Shown: piece by piece, positions 26,121-39,882 of the stretch
How positions within the stretch are numbered: position 1 is the stretch's first letter
Layout: each line of letters starts with the position of its first letter
Source: Anoplopoma fimbria
Lineage: Eukaryota; Chordata; Actinopteri; Perciformes; Anoplopomatidae
NCBI RefSeq assembly: GCF_027596085.1
Contig: NC_072471.1
Location: forward strand, 6,550,028 to 6,614,027
Direction: 5' to 3'
DNA length: 64,000 bases
Notes under the pieces: generated by a model
Told to the model about the DNA's origin: nothing
Databases searched by the model: none
Seen by the model: the letters and a program-made list of their open reading frames with translations, nothing else
Program-made: the position numbers and the translations under genes

Positions 26121-27649
26121 GTCTGCATTTACAGTGCGGAGAGCAGTTAATTACAACACTGACTTGGCATGGAATTTATATTCTACTCATTTCCTCAGGA
26201 GGGTAAATCAGGTGTGTCTGTAAATGAGGGAACGAGTTCAAGAGGACGAGAGGAGGGAGGAGAGCGAGGGAGAGCGCTCGGTTGTGTTTAGAGCGGCTCG
26301 CTGTAGTTAAAGTGACATTTTGGTGAGATGTGCACTTTCCAAAAGCCCTGTGGGGGTGCAAGGGGCATGCCCAGCCACGCCAGCCTCCTCTACGCAGTCA
26401 CACTGTATCCTGACACTAAGAACAACAGGCAGCCCGGGCCACGTGCCCAAACACATTATACTCTTCCCCGATCTCACACTCAAATAAAAAGTCACACTCA
26501 TTTTATCCTACCTGACATTCACACAATAACCTCTGATAATACATAGAATGAAAATGTGCACGTGGGGGGGGGGTTGATTGAGTGAGAATATTGTGTGTTT
26601 TGAACTTTGGCACTCTGTTATTGAATCCACTCGGGCTGGATTTAGAGGGGGCTGAAAGGCTACGGTGTGCTCTCATTTCCAATGATACACAGTGGGCTGC
26701 AGTATTGACTGAAAAGCATCACTTGGTGGGGAGAATGCTCAAAAAATACACATAGCGATCAGTCGGTCTGCTATCCTGGGGCGCCAAGGGGAGGGGTGGG
26801 GGGGGGGGGGGGGGGACAACAGTACGAGCTGATTCTTTCACATTCTGACAGATCCACCAATGCTAAAATGTCAGCACACTGTTGGAGGAGCATGCACAAA
26901 TAAAATGAAAAAGAGAGACTGGAGGGAGAGGGACAAAGAAAGAGGAAGGGGGTAATATGCTAAACCAAAAGTCACAACTCCTCTGAGCTCAGGTTGGGGT
27001 TAATGTTACAGCTGCGCTTCAGCGCCCTGCCAACAGCAGTATCAAACTGCACACAGCTTGTGACCTAAAACTGTCAGAAATTAATACTGAGTGAGACACT
27101 TGTCTTTCTCTCTATGTATCCGACTTTCTGGCTGGTACGCACATTATTTTAGTCAATGAGGGAATATCAGATTTACTCAGATTCACCTCATTAACCAAAC
27201 TGTTTTGTGCCACAGGGGGCACAAAGTATGAGGCACTTTTTTAAGCTACTGTATATCAATGCCCACAGCTAATCTAATCAATTAACTATGGCGACATTAG
27301 TGTTGGAAACTGTGGCATTAGTGTCAGTCAGTCAGTACCAGTCAAAGCACATTTAAATTTTTTGCTGCTTCGAGCTGCACTCTGAACGACCGCATTGAAC
27401 TTGAACGTACAAGGGAGCAGGATCAGGTGAACTGTAAAACACGACAAGAAGCAGCCAGGCACAACAAGGTGATTTTAAATAACAGAAGCCACAGGACCTG
27501 GTCCGGAGCCAGATCTGTGCTGTGCTGTCAACAAGAGCTGTTTATTATAAATGGATAAGAAATGAAGTATGGCTCGTTGGAAGGGCGAATAATGTGCAGG
27601 GCGATTTGATCCCAAATATGAAACGGGGATACTATCAAAATAAGATATA

Positions 27650-29249
27650 CAGTTGCAATCAGAAATATTCAACCCCCCAAAGATTTTAAGGATTTATCAA
27701 TTAAAGTTTTTTCAAAGAGCAAGATTCTGCTTCAGATGACTTCTTTATGAGTTGAGTGATACATAAAATCAACACAAAAAATGCATGATGTAGTATTTGT
27801 GTGTAACAGTATATTTTGTTAAGATAGCCATGTCACAATTATTCAACCCCTATATAATATTGTTGTTTTTAAAGCTGTCTGACAGTTTTTATGGCCTAAA
27901 GTGGAGTTGAAACAAAATTAAGCCTTTAGGAACTCTATAATGATCCTTCGTTTGCTTTAGCTGTGATGCATATATAAACCCCACCCATGAAGGTATTCAA
28001 GGTGAGCTGCAAACATGGGAAAGACAAAGGAGCTTCCACAAAAGCTGAGAGAGGAGATTATTTCATCACACCTGAAGGGCCTTGGGTATAAGAAGATTTC
28101 CCAAAAATGTAATATTCCAAGAGACACCATTGGGAGCATTATAAGGAAGTTTAATACTTATGGAACAGCTGCAAACCTGCCTGGCCATGGAAGAAAGCCC
28201 AACATTTCATCAAGGGTCCTTAGCAATTTAGTCAGAACATCTAAGAGAAACCCCCGTGTGACTGCAAGACACCTACAGGATGACCTGATGAAGGCTGGTA
28301 CTAGTGCTTCAGTGGCAACTATAAGACGTGCACTGAATAAACAAGGACTCCAAGACGCACTCCACTCTTGACCACAAGGAACATCAAAAGTCGACTAGAA
28401 TATGCCAGGAGGAATTTGGATAAGACTACAGAGTTTTGGGAGACAGTTCTATGGACTGATGAAACCAAACTGGAACTGTTTGGACATATGGACCAGCGGT
28501 ATGTCTGGCGTGCGAAAGGCCAGGCTTATGACCAGAAGAATACCGTCCCCACGGTCAAGCACGGAGGCGGGTGATTGATGATGTGGGGCTGTTTTTCTGC
28601 GGCAGGAACTGGCAATCTTGATCGTGTACCTGGCATCATGGATTCCCAGAAATACCAGGCCATTTTAAAGAGGAATGTGATGCCTTCTGTTGGAAAATTA
28701 AACCTTTGTGATCATTGGACTCTCCAGCAAGACAATGATCCCAAGCCCACCTCCAAGTCAACCAAAGCTAGGTTGAGAAAAATATCCTGGAACGTCCTGG
28801 AGCGGCCTTTTCAGTCACCAGATTTAAATCCGTTTGAAAATCTTTGGTGGGATTTAAAGATGGCAGTTGCAGCACAGAAGCCATCAAACATCACTGAGCT
28901 AGAGGCTTTTGCAGGTGAAGAATGGGCAAAGATTCCGATCGAGAGGTGGAAGAAGCTTGTCAGCACTTACCAAAAACGTTTGTTAGAAGTTATAAAAGCT
29001 AAAGGATTCGCCACAAAGTACTGAAGCTGGGGGTTGAATAATACTGCACATGCACATGTGTTAAAAGAGTTACATTTTGTCATTTGAACTTCAAAGTTAA
29101 GTCAACTTCTGTTGTCAAAATAACTCAAATATGTATCAATAAATATTTTTGTTGTTTAATGAGGTTTTTTGTCATTTATTGTCATTATCTTTCATTCACA
29201 TCACTATAATGTCTTTTGAGGTGAGGGGGTTGAATACAATATATATCTG
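27650..29249 (+). mobile_element. Tc1-like DNA transposon, about 1.6 kb, IR/DR type, inactivated
   Basis: The element is flanked by TA dinucleotides (27648-27649 and 29250-29251), the Tc1/mariner target duplication, and both ends begin CAG. TATTCAACCCCC at 27666-27677 is matched by the inverted GGGGGTTGAATA at 29225-29236. A second copy of each lies inside: TTATTCAACCCC at 27839-27850 and GGGGGTTGAATAA at 29029-29041. This gives the outer/inner arrangement of IR/DR fish elements such as Sleeping Beauty and Passport. The interior holds one broken transposase gene, so this copy could move only if a transposase were supplied in trans. Confidence 0.93.
28015..29024 (+). pseudogene. Tc1-like transposase pseudogene (one frameshift, one internal stop)
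   Basis: The first frame, from the ATG at 28015, encodes the N-terminal paired-like DNA-binding region: MGKTKELPQKLREEI, then helix-turn-helix blocks with GYKKISQK and TIRRALNKQGLQ. A one-base loss near 28353 shifts the frame (GLQDALHS then stop, where relatives have GLQGR followed by a Pro-Leu-rich linker). The catalytic region continues in the next frame with WTDETKLELFGH (first Asp) and PTVKHGGG, and is interrupted by TGA at 28572-28574. The last part has MMWGCFSAAGTG, the second Asp in QQDNDPKPTS (relatives have DPKHTS), and SPDLNPFENLWWDLK with the Glu, so all three DDE positions remain. It ends at a normal stop after KGFATKY. Total size is near the usual 340 residues. It is a decayed but recent-looking copy. 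Confidence 0.92.
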
Positions 29250-29251
29250 TA

Positions 29252-31483
29252 CATATATAAATGACAAAGAGGGTTTTGATTTCACACCGGCTCGGCCCTC
29301 TTATGGGACTCCATGTGCAGTGTGCTGCTGGGGCCAACTTGTCTAGTTGCCTTAGAACTCTGAGAAATTGCATGCATGTGCACAGCCCGTAAGGGTTAGC
29401 CCATTCATCCTTATGGGGCTCTGGGGCCCTTTCACCTGCTCACTATGGGCAGTGTAGGGTTATGTTTTGCCGAAGGAAGACTAGCCGAAAGGTGCTGTAT
29501 ATAAAGGTGCAGCTTAACTCTGCAATGCTTTGGATTGTCTTTAAAGTACTCAAATGGCCAGCTACTGTTAAGGCAAGACAGCAAGCCTGATCTTAAAAGG
29601 CGAGATAAAGAGAGATCTTAATGTGTAAGATCTGGATAGAATTATAATATAGCAGTTTGGTAAAGACCTGCATATTGTTGCTCTGCTTTTGCGTGGAAGT
29701 TGGCTCTTTATTAAACTTGAGGCTGTAAATTTAGGTAAAATCTTACACATTGTACATTTACACACTAGATTCATCCAGAAGAAGCTTTGGCTAGAGTGCC
29801 AAGAATTGTCTCTTTGTTAAAGGAATAGTTTTAAATTTTTTGGGAAGTAAGCCTATTCATTTTCTTTCCGAGTGTTAGATAAGAAGAGCACTCTCATGTC
29901 TGTACGGTACATATGAAGCTTAGCGATCTAGTTCTGCCCAAATGTAACCAAATTTACCAACCAAATCTTCTAAGTTTCTATGGCCATGATGTAAGCTCTT
30001 CCTGTCCTTCATCGTATTACTTCACATGCTGGAAAGACTGATATCCCAAGACTGCATTGTGGTACAGAGAAAATGATTAATGTATTTATAGCCCAGCCCA
30101 AGAAACGTCCTCAGTATTGGTGAGCACTGTGGAGCTATAGGCACAACGCCCAGTCTGGTCCAGCAGCCTCTCCAGGTTTGGTTCCTCAGACAGACAGGGT
30201 GATGGGGCCCGGGATTGTATCGAATGTGGGCGGATCAATGATTTCACGCTGGGAAAGGAGGATGTCGATCCATTACACTGCTGGCTGGCTAGTTTAATCT
30301 TCAATCACAGAGTAATACTCACAAAGTATTGATACTCTGTTACAATCTGATCATGTGGTGTTTTGACAGAGGTTCAGAGACCTTATCTTTACATGTTTAT
30401 TTTTTTTTATAGAGAGATGGAGAAAAACACTGCTGCTTTACTTGGTTTTGGAGTGTGTGATCCAGTTTTGGACAGCTTTGTGCTCATAAGAGGAAATATG
30501 AGTCCATCAAAATCTGACAAAATATGCCCGACATTCTTCCAAAGAACACAGGGAACTCATTAAGCCAATGATGATTCGGCTATAATGATTCTATCCTTCT
30601 CCTCAAACAGGGAAAGAAAGGACGAGTTGCACCCGTTGTATCCCATATGCAACATTAACAGTATAACCCCAGTACAGGCTGACCAACTGCCAAGCTGACA
30701 AATAGACATGATACTTTTCATGCTGTTCATGTTTGCTTATTGTGTGTCATCTGTGTTTTAATTTGTGATAAGCATATCTCGCAAATGCCCAAATTGTGTT
30801 GCAGATTTTGGAGCCTTGAACAAGCAGGTAAAGACAAGCTTCAAGAGCAGCAGACTTTTTCAAATAAGTCTGCACTTTTAAAAGCATCATCAATAAGGTA
30901 CCTTTGACAAAACAAGACATCGCCGCGATGGATTACATAGCCGAAGCAAGTTTGAATTCCCTACAATACAGAAATGAATGGAAAGAAATGTCTCAAAAGG
31001 GTTTGCAAAAAACCTTCGCTTTGTTAGGAATACATGATATGATGAGCTAAAAGCCCTGTCACACTGTATAAATGTCAGCAACAGTAACTTTGATGTCTGA
31101 ATCTGACAATGGAACAAGGACACCAATCAGCCTGTAACCTCACAACGGTGTCATATGTAACCTACATGAACGATTCTGTCAAACACTCCACGGCTTCAGA
31201 AAATAAATATGCTCTAAACAGAACAGGCAAGGGGTGAAGAAGAAAAAAAAAAAAAAAAAAAAAAATCAAACCCAATCACCACAAGTGTTAACCACTCTGT
31301 AAGGACATTGCTGGGCTATGACCGTCTTCTTAACTTTAATGGAAATAGTTCTATGGTCCAAAAAGCACAATCAAATACAGAGTGCTTACAACCTTGCTGA
31401 CCAAGAATGTTCAATTTGTGCTTCTTCCCTCTTGTTCCTTTCTCTATATATACGGGGCTGAAGTGTATGTGTAGGCATACTGC

Positions 31484-31548
<65 letters not shown>

Positions 31549-32530
31549 GGTCTAAGACTCCAGAGACCCAGAGCGCCCTTTCTCTCTCCCTCTTTTTCTA
31601 ATCCTGGCAATTAGCGAGAAATAATTAATGATAAAAATGAAAAAAGTTGAGGGCAGAGAGCCTTGAAGATAGAGTTCTGCACCGTAAGCATTCAATTCCC
31701 CTTCTCAAGGTCCTCAAGGTCTACTGCTCTCTGGCTCTGATCCTCATACTGGGGGAGGTTTCGAACAAAGGCCTCTTTGATATCAGCCCGCCCTCCGTCA
31801 CTTGATTTCACTCTCTACTCCTTGGTTTTTCATCTCCTGTTTTTCTAACCGTCTTTGCAAACAACTCACTTGCTCACATCTTCTTTTTCTCTCTCTCTCT
31901 CCCGACTCCCCTCGATGTCATCCACCCAACACCAAGGTTGTGGCCTGCCTGCTAAGGGTCTAAGGGTCCATCTGATATACTTCGGAGGTTACACCAGACA
32001 TCTGCTGCAACCCCCCCATAGTAAGGCTTTGTTTGATTGCCTCCCTGTGAAATTAATAAGAGCAGCCATTAACAATCTGGTATGAATAGGAGGTCCGGTA
32101 GATGTGGAGCTGTGAAGGGCTGTGTGATGCAGCTGAACCTCGGTCGTGTGGTGCAGCGATGGAGCCGAGAGTGGTTGGGGAATGGGAAGGTCGTGACCTT
32201 GTGAAGTCACTCCCGGGCCACATACAAGCATAATGTGGTCTCGTGATCAGAGAGAAACTGCAATGTCATCCCACTCTCGGGAGCAAATGGGATGTGATGT
32301 CTGTACAGGCTTTTTTTAAATTTATTTTTTATTAAATGTGTGTACAACTGTTTGGAAACATCTAGAGTTCCCCCAAGGAAAATATTATTCATGTTCATGT
32401 GATATTCAGTGTATGCGTGCATGCATGCATGTACGTATGGACATTCACTCTGAGCAGACAGACAAACAGCTGAGGAGAAGGTATGGGTGAGAGAGGGTGG
32501 GAGAAAAAAACCAAACACTCCTGAGCACTC
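29252..32530. other. Intergenic DNA, no gene recognised
   Basis: Contains a poly-A run (31241-31265), the (CA)29 tract and T-rich stretches. No exon is supported. Confidence 0.55.
31489..31546. repeat. (CA)29 microsatellite
   Basis: Uninterrupted CA run of 58 bp. Confidence 0.96.
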
Positions 32531-32545
32531 CTGCCCCCTGGTGTC
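32531..32545 (-). promoter_or_regulatory. Strong CTCF-like motif
   Basis: On the minus strand the sequence GACACCAGGGGGCAG matches the vertebrate CTCF core (CCACCAGGGGGC followed by a purine and G/C) with essentially one mismatch. It lies in non-repetitive-looking DNA about 18 kb upstream of leptin. Confidence 0.5.
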
Positions 32546-33212
32546 TGTTTGCAGTAGCATCACTGTTCTGTGCGAGGAAGGCTGCGACTGAGTTTCAGCA
32601 GGAGAGGGACTGCTGTGTGAATAGTCTGGGGGTTTCTGCTTATTGCACCACCTTTTCCTCCTGAAGGGTGGCTTTGATCTTTGCATACATTTAAAATCCA
32701 AAGAGGCACCGAAATACCGATGGGATGGTAAAACTCATTCATTCATAAATAGAGCGACTGGGATTTAGATCTTGAATTACAGGGAGAGCGGACATCATTT
32801 CGTAATACTTCTTCAAGCTAATTGTGTTTCATTGGGTAGATATTTCAAATATGTAATGTCAGACTTTGAATACCGCCATCATAGAGATGTTTCATTGCCA
32901 CTGGCAGAGATGATTTAGTGAAAATGTGAAGCATGCGCAGATACACCAGTTCTATAACAAGACTTCCTCTCTTATCCTATCTTTTTGGACACATCTGTTT
33001 GTTTCATCTCAACCAAACCACGGCACACTTTAGAGTAACCTAGTGCAGGAAAGCTGATGTGCAAGTGTAGAGCTAAAATGAAGTAGAGAAGGCAGTGGAG
33101 GATGATCACAGAATAGGAATTGCTTGCAGAAAAAAAGCTTTGTAAATGACCTGTAGAAAGGTATTTGATCTGGTGGATCAGAGCCAACACTGTGACTGTA
33201 GTTTTTGCTTCT

Positions 33213-33226
33213 GGCCAGCAGATGGC
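33213..33226 (+). promoter_or_regulatory. CTCF-like motif (GGCCAGCAGATGGC)
   Basis: CCAGCAGATGGCA fits the CTCF core on the plus strand. With the minus-strand motif 670 bp away it forms a divergent pair, an arrangement often seen at domain boundaries. Confidence 0.4.
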
Positions 33227-33554
33227 ATCAGCAGTTAGTGCAGTGTGTTGTGGTGCAGTGCTAACACCCTGATGTTGCCTGTCACCTGGGTCAGTGTCGC
33301 AGGTGTCACAGGAACGCAACTGCATCTTGGAATTCTCCTGTTGGACCAAAGACACGTTTAGTCATTTTGAACGTACAATCTAGGTTCCAGATTCCAGGAA
33401 AACTGTGCAAATGCATGCAACTTGTTTGCATAATTCATTCCACTCAGTCTCCATCAGTCTCTGCTTGATATTCCAATCCTCTCAACTGCTAACCCTCCCA
33501 CACACTTACACGCATCCCTGTCAAAGTGTCTTTGACCCAGCAGCACACCAGTTG

Positions 33555-33557
<3 letters not shown>

Positions 33558-33646
<89 letters not shown>
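33558..33646. repeat. (GT)44 microsatellite
   Basis: Uninterrupted GT run of 89 bp, 330 bp after the CTCF-like motif at 33213. Confidence 0.97.
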
Positions 33647-33648
<2 letters not shown>

Positions 33649-35094
33649 CAAAAGAAAGAGAAAGCGAGAGATCATTAATACACATGCTAAGGAGCATGGT
33701 AAAGCTAGCCTGGGGAATCAATAGAAACATCAGAAGGAGGAAGAGGAGGATTAGGTATTGACTGAAGTAATGGGGTGAGGTAAGAAAAAAATGCATTTGG
33801 CTAACTGCTGTTTTCATGCAGTACTAATGTGGCCAGTTTAAATGGATGGAGCATTTAATGCTCTGAACTGTAAAATGTAAAGAGTATCATCATGAGAATT
33901 AAGAGTGTAGGAAGTTGTTTAAGAATACGACTGCACATTCACTGCCATATTAAAACATTAAAGGGCAAACATTTTCCTTAGATGGATTTAACACGCTTTT
34001 CATGTAACCATCTTTGGACAAGACCACTGTGGAGAAGATATGAACCTGTTACAGATTGGGGTTTCTGTGTTCATCACATCTCTTCTCTGGGCTGAATAAT
34101 AGCAAATGCTCGCTGGCCTCAGGACAGTAGATAGCTGCACCGACACATTAAAATCAAAAGCTCACTATCCAATCAGAAAAGTGCTGAAAGGAAACTACCA
34201 GAATCATATATTGTCCTTATAGGCTCTCTGCTTTTTGACAGCTCCTGACATCTGATTCCCACACAAAAAGGAGTCACAGGGACACATGTAGGCCTACACA
34301 TACAGAATATCATCTAGTCATCTAGTTGACAACCATCAGCATCATCATCACTGTCACCTCGAAACCACAACGCTCAAACTCTCCAATCAGTCAGGAATCA
34401 GCAGTTATAAGAATTGTGAATAATCTGGCAAAACAGACAACAAATTTAAGTTTTTGTATGTCTTACCTATCATACATTATAAGGTTTTTTTGCAAATTAG
34501 TTTTATCAATGCAATAGATGAATCAAAACTCAGTGTTTTGATTTAACTGTGTAACAGGTGATTAAAAAATATGTAAGTACAAAGGTAATACCATATAAAA
34601 TGTATTGATACCATGGTATTTGTAAAATGTACACTCATACTGTCCCATCATGGTAGTGACCAAGTTGCCATGGTAATTGGTTGCCAAACAGACATTAACC
34701 CTAAAAGTTGCACTTCAAGGCTGCAGCAAGGATGACACCAGCGTGCATTATAATATATTTCAACTCATGCAGTGAAAATGTCGCTGAACTACCAGGTTAT
34801 AAGAACGTGAACGTAGAATAAATCTATCATATCCCAACATCCTTGCAAACTTCAGCCTAAAAATAAATAAATAAATCGCAACCCCTCTCTGAAAACCTCA
34901 ACAACAAAAAGTGTGTTTGATAATATCACAACGGTATGATTTATCATGGCTGGAATAAGTGTTACTGTTTTCTAATATTTACACTGCTGCCACTATAATT
35001 ACAAAAACAAACAGTGAAAATATGCATAAATCATCCACCTACCTGAAATGCCAACTAATCGTGCATTGCTAAAACGTGACACCTTTAAAGCTTG

Positions 35095-35430
35095 TTAATG
35101 TTAGCGTACTGGAAATGTTTTAGCATATATACAACAAGTTAAATCACCAAAACATCCGCAACATATACAGAATATATAATACATTTTATCTAGCAGTTAG
35201 CTGGTGGCTGCTAAATACTTTTAGCCAACAATAAGCTCCAGTTTTATGGAGTACCTTATCGCTAGTGCTAACTTTAAACTGGTTTTGAGCTAACATTAGC
35301 CTGGCTAACAAGTCTATCCATAATGTGGTAGTCTTGTTAGCTTAAAAGGTCGACACTGTGCTAATAAATAGCTCAGCATTAAAACAGCATGTAGTGTAAG
35401 GTTATAGTAAAGCTAAGCTAACTAACTCAG
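35095..35430. repeat. Cluster of GCTAAC/GTTAGC words
   Basis: GCTAAC, GTTAGC, TTAGCC and GCTAGTGCTAAC-like words recur within about 335 bp, for example GAGCTAACATTAGCCTGGC at 35287-35305 and AAGCTAAGCTAACTAAC near 35411. The palindromic ends could form short hairpins. Such clusters are common in fish non-coding DNA; function unknown. Confidence 0.5.
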
Positions 35431-37347
35431 ATCATTAACTCGCCATGTGTATGAAAGTTTGTGGCGTTTTAAATGTTTTTAGTTAAAACAACATCATAAA
35501 ACCTGGTTTAAAGGTTCACTTAACCCAAATGTAATTGCATTTTCCACTGGTGGTATAAAGTTGGTCAACCCATGTAGCAACAAACTGGTGACAGATTAAA
35601 AGAAAACCCTGAATAAATGACTGGAGAAACCTTGCAAATGCACACGCTTCCATACAGCTGTAAACAGTTAAGCAGTTAAACAGTTAAAAACAAAATGCCT
35701 CCACTGTAAAACTGGCCACGGTAAAGTGTGTCTGCAGACCAAAGCATCTTTTTAAGATGGTTGATAATCTTTACTTGACAAAGTTTCAGTTGTGAATGAG
35801 AAAACATAGAAAGTCTCTTCTTCTTGGGCATGACGTGGGAGAAAGTGACCCTGCCAGTGCAGGTTCTATAGGCTCAAGGTGAACCATGCAGCCTGTGACA
35901 AGTTTGTCATGAGAATAACAGATCCACAGCGTTTTTTTAATGGTAACTCCCCCATACCTGCTGATGTAGGTTGATGTAGAAGCGGCTTATAGGGTTAAAG
36001 GACATGTATCATTTTCCATCAGCTTGTTGTGACAAAACATCCCTTAACCCATTCTGAGCTATCACCTGTTTTAGTCATGCCGGTTCCTCCCCATCAGGGA
36101 TAAATTCATGAAAACCACCATATAGAAGACAGTGCTGTGCACAGATATTTTTGGGGAAGGGTGCCAAGACGATTTTTTTAAAAATAAAAACACCCCTCTC
36201 ACAAATATTTATAAAAATGAAGTTACATACAGTAGCACATATTTTACTGACTGCATATTCATCTATTTCAATACGCACAATTATGCAGATTTTTTACACT
36301 CGACAGACGATGGATGCAATGTTGGACCCGTAGAGCCATGATAGTACAAATACATAGGGGGATTCTCCCCTGGGATTTTTTTTTTTTTTTTTTTTGATAA
36401 GCAGGCTCTATTTTGATGTTTACTTTTATGCAATCTGGCACCTTATTTAATAGAGCGAGAGAAAAGAGGAGAGGGAGAGGCGGAGGACAGCTGCGTTTGC
36501 CACGCAAGATTTAGTGGTTGAATGAGCTCATAATTTATATTCATATTAAATATTTTAGCAATAAAAAATAAAAAAAGACCCATGGCTATAGCCCAATATC
36601 CAGGCTCTAAACAAACACCATCGCCACCTGGCTGGCTGTCACCGATGCAGGCAGGTCAGGGAGACGTGGATGCTGCTCTGCAGTGCTCTCGATTAGCGTA
36701 CGTTAACTGGGGTGGCTAAGAAAGTGAAAGAGGAAGGGGCTTGTGCAGTCTCGCAGTCCAGCAATCTTGGAGTCCTGTTTCATTTAGGTAAAATAATCAA
36801 AGAGAAAATAATGAAAATTTTGGGATTAGAGTCTTTCTTGTTCAAAACAACAGGTAACCAGGAAGTGTTGACAGAAGTAGTAGAAATCCCTCCATCAGTT
36901 ATCTGCACTTGTTGGTAGCCAATCAGACCACATAGTTGCTGTGGTCATTGCTCACTCTTCTATGCAGCTAGAGTAATAACTGAGAAGAGTAGTGGCACAT
37001 TTCTCAGAGAATTTTTTTTATAATAATGTGTCATGGAACACATACATGCTATGGTCAAAACCAAAACACAGAAATAATTTGGAAAGTATTATTTATTTTT
37101 GATTTTTGTGTGGATATTATTAATTTGGAATTACGAGCAATGAAAAAAAAAAGTGAAATATGTAACAAATATGGACAACAGTACCAATACCTTTTTTAAA
37201 CTTAGTTTGGCAATAACTGTAGAAGCCTTATATATTAAACGAAACAAATAATAATCAAAATATTGAACAGAAACAACTGTTTGTGGGTGGCACGATTGGC
37301 AGTTTGCCATTGCTATCATCTCGCGATGCTGATGCTGCCAGAGCTTT

Positions 37348-37386
37348 CTCCTCTTCCTCTTCTTCTTCTTCTTCTTCTTCTTCTTT
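37348..37386. repeat. (CTT)n repeat
   Basis: CTCTTCCTCTTCTTCTTC continuing to 37386; a pyrimidine-only strand. Confidence 0.9.
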
Positions 37387-38905
37387 AAGGCCACAGCGTG
37401 AATGCAGCATCACCACTCATGTGCCAGTGCGCGTGCCTCCTGTCGGGTGTCACGAGGCTGGTGCGTGTGCTCGCGAACACGTGCCTGTGTGTGAGCGGTG
37501 GTGCACGATGGAGGGGTGCATTGGAAAGGAGAGGAGGAGGGGGGGGGGGGGGGGTGTCACTTGATCTCGAACATCGCAGCAGATAGAAGAAGCTAAAGCG
37601 CTTAAATGGGAGGAGGGCTTTGCGTCACTGGAAAAGGTGGCTGCCCTGGATATGTGAATGGATTAAGAAGACAACTGCACCAATGACTGCATGAATGGAA
37701 GAACAATGAATGAATACCATAGAACTATTTCCTACATTGCAGAAAGTAGTCCAGGAGTGTCGGCTTCATCATAATCATCAACTTAAGGTCACATATTGTC
37801 ATTTACCAACTTTCAAACTGACCTGTGATTTATTTATTGCACATGTTAGGCCTACATTATTTATAGGAAAAGACACAGTGAAAGTAAAATGTCGACCTGG
37901 GGATAGGTGCATTATTATTGTGATCAGTAAGGTTAGAGATCACAATAGTTCTTGTTCATGTATTTTTTTGTTATGAGTAGAATTTAAGACTATGAGAGCC
38001 AAAATACTCAAAAGCTGTCCATCAAGTGTTTGGTTCCCTCCTCCATGAAGATCTCTATGTATAAAGAACTTACTATAAACACATTATCTTTTTAGGGGCT
38101 TTACAACTATTTCAGCGGAGAAAATTACATATTTTTGGCAATGACTGATGTGATCAGCTAAAGATACAATCAGTGTTTTGTTTGGTTCTTATTGAGAGCA
38201 GGCGTAGGGGTGGGAATCATTTTTTGGGAGTACAAAAAAATGTGACACATTTACTAGGTCCCTCACCATCTTTGAATCAAACTGTTTAAAATGGACCCAC
38301 ATTTTGTCTCTCCAAAGATGTCCAAAACAAAAACAGCAACATATACACAACAAAATATAGATTATTTCACATATAACCATTTGAGCTTGGTGCCGTTGAT
38401 CATTATTCCTAAACTGTGATACGACTGGTTTGTAATTCTAGGAGGTCTTTTGTTATAACTGCACATTAGTTTTTGATTTAACCTGCACCCAGTGTCACAG
38501 GCATCAACAACTTGCTGATTAGATGGTATAAGAGGACAACCAGCAGTGCTCTATAGGTCCAGCGTCCCAGGTTTCCTGTATGGACAGTTCACCATGGCTC
38601 ACTACGCTCGAGGACCATTAACTTGATGTAGGTCTTGCTTTACTTCTGGATCCTTAATTCTAGTTTGGAGACTTGTATTGCTTCAATTTTGCACTTGCAT
38701 ATTCCTTCAAATGAAAATGTGTTTGATCAATTCACCTAGCAGACCTATAAACCTATTAGAGGAAGAGGGGTGGGGCCCATCGAACATTGGGTTAGATCTG
38801 TCCATGAATTCACCTAAAAGGTTTCAGCCGTGACACTATAGAAGCATGTCTGTTAAGAGTGTCTTCTATAAAAAGGTTGATAAATGTGAGGAAAGCATAA
38901 ACTAT

Positions 38906-39150
<245 letters not shown>

Positions 39151-39369
39151 TAACGACCAACTTACTACAAAGGATATTATTTTAAGAGAATCACACAAAA
39201 AACACAAGAAATATTTTACTGAATGTGATCATTATAATTTAAAAATATTAAATAGCAATAATGTATTATCAGGTTGGATGAAAAAATGAAAAAGGGATAT
39301 TTCCTTATGATTGGAATGAATGTGTGAGTGTTTGTTGAGATGGAGCTCAGAAAGCAGTGAAGGAAAAAA

Positions 39370-39371
<2 letters not shown>

Positions 39372-39443
<72 letters not shown>
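39372..39443. repeat. (GT)36 microsatellite with a poly-G end
   Basis: GT run followed by a G-rich stretch (39443-39463). Confidence 0.95.
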
Positions 39444-39444
<1 letters not shown>

Positions 39445-39614
39445 GGTGTCCGGGGGGGGGGGGTCAGAAGATTATGGATTGATAGAAAGAAATAGTCGCC
39501 AAAAACAGCCCCCAACTACCCTTTACCCCAGCCCCCTCCCCCAGCCTGGGGTTTGAATTAATGTGTTTCTATTTTTGGCTCTCCCGTGTTTCCAGGGGAA
39601 ACCTAATGACGCAA

Positions 39615-39622
39615 TGACGTCA
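39615..39622. promoter_or_regulatory. CRE palindrome TGACGTCA
   Basis: A perfect CREB/ATF palindrome lies at the start of the promoter-like segment at 39600-41420, in the context GCAATGACGTCAATGC. With the flanking TTGC-like half-sites it may be a composite bZIP site. Confidence 0.35.
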
Positions 39623-39825
39623 ATGCAGGTCACCAGCAAGAAGCAGACTGGAGGAATTGAGTGGCTTCCATTAGAGCTTTTGCAGCATTTTCCACAGAGG
39701 AGGGAGGAGGACAGATTAAGATTAAGAAATGCACAGAAATAACATAAAAAAATAGCCCGAAATGAATGGGAGGCAATGCGACTGACGTCTGGGAAGAGAG
39801 AAGGATGGAGGGAGGCTGAGAGGGT

Positions 39826-39882
39826 GGAGGTGGAGGGGTGGTGGTGGTGGTGGTGGAGGAGGGGAGGGGGGGGGGGGGGGGG
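39826..39882. repeat. (GGT)n and poly-G tract
   Basis: Purine-rich lead, about seven GGT units, then a run of G (39868-39882). The run could form a G-quadruplex. Confidence 0.85.

Larger units (their letters stand above)
33647..38905. other. Intergenic DNA, no gene recognised
   Basis: Contains the GCTAAC word cluster, a poly-T run (36379-36395), the CTT repeat and a poly-G run near 37540-37553. A modest GC rise at 37390-37560 is not accompanied by a recognisable exon. Confidence 0.55.

Noticed and set aside
36712..36918. 68-codon frame with a plausible mixed composition
   Set aside because: No family resemblance and no consistent splice context; treated as a chance frame.
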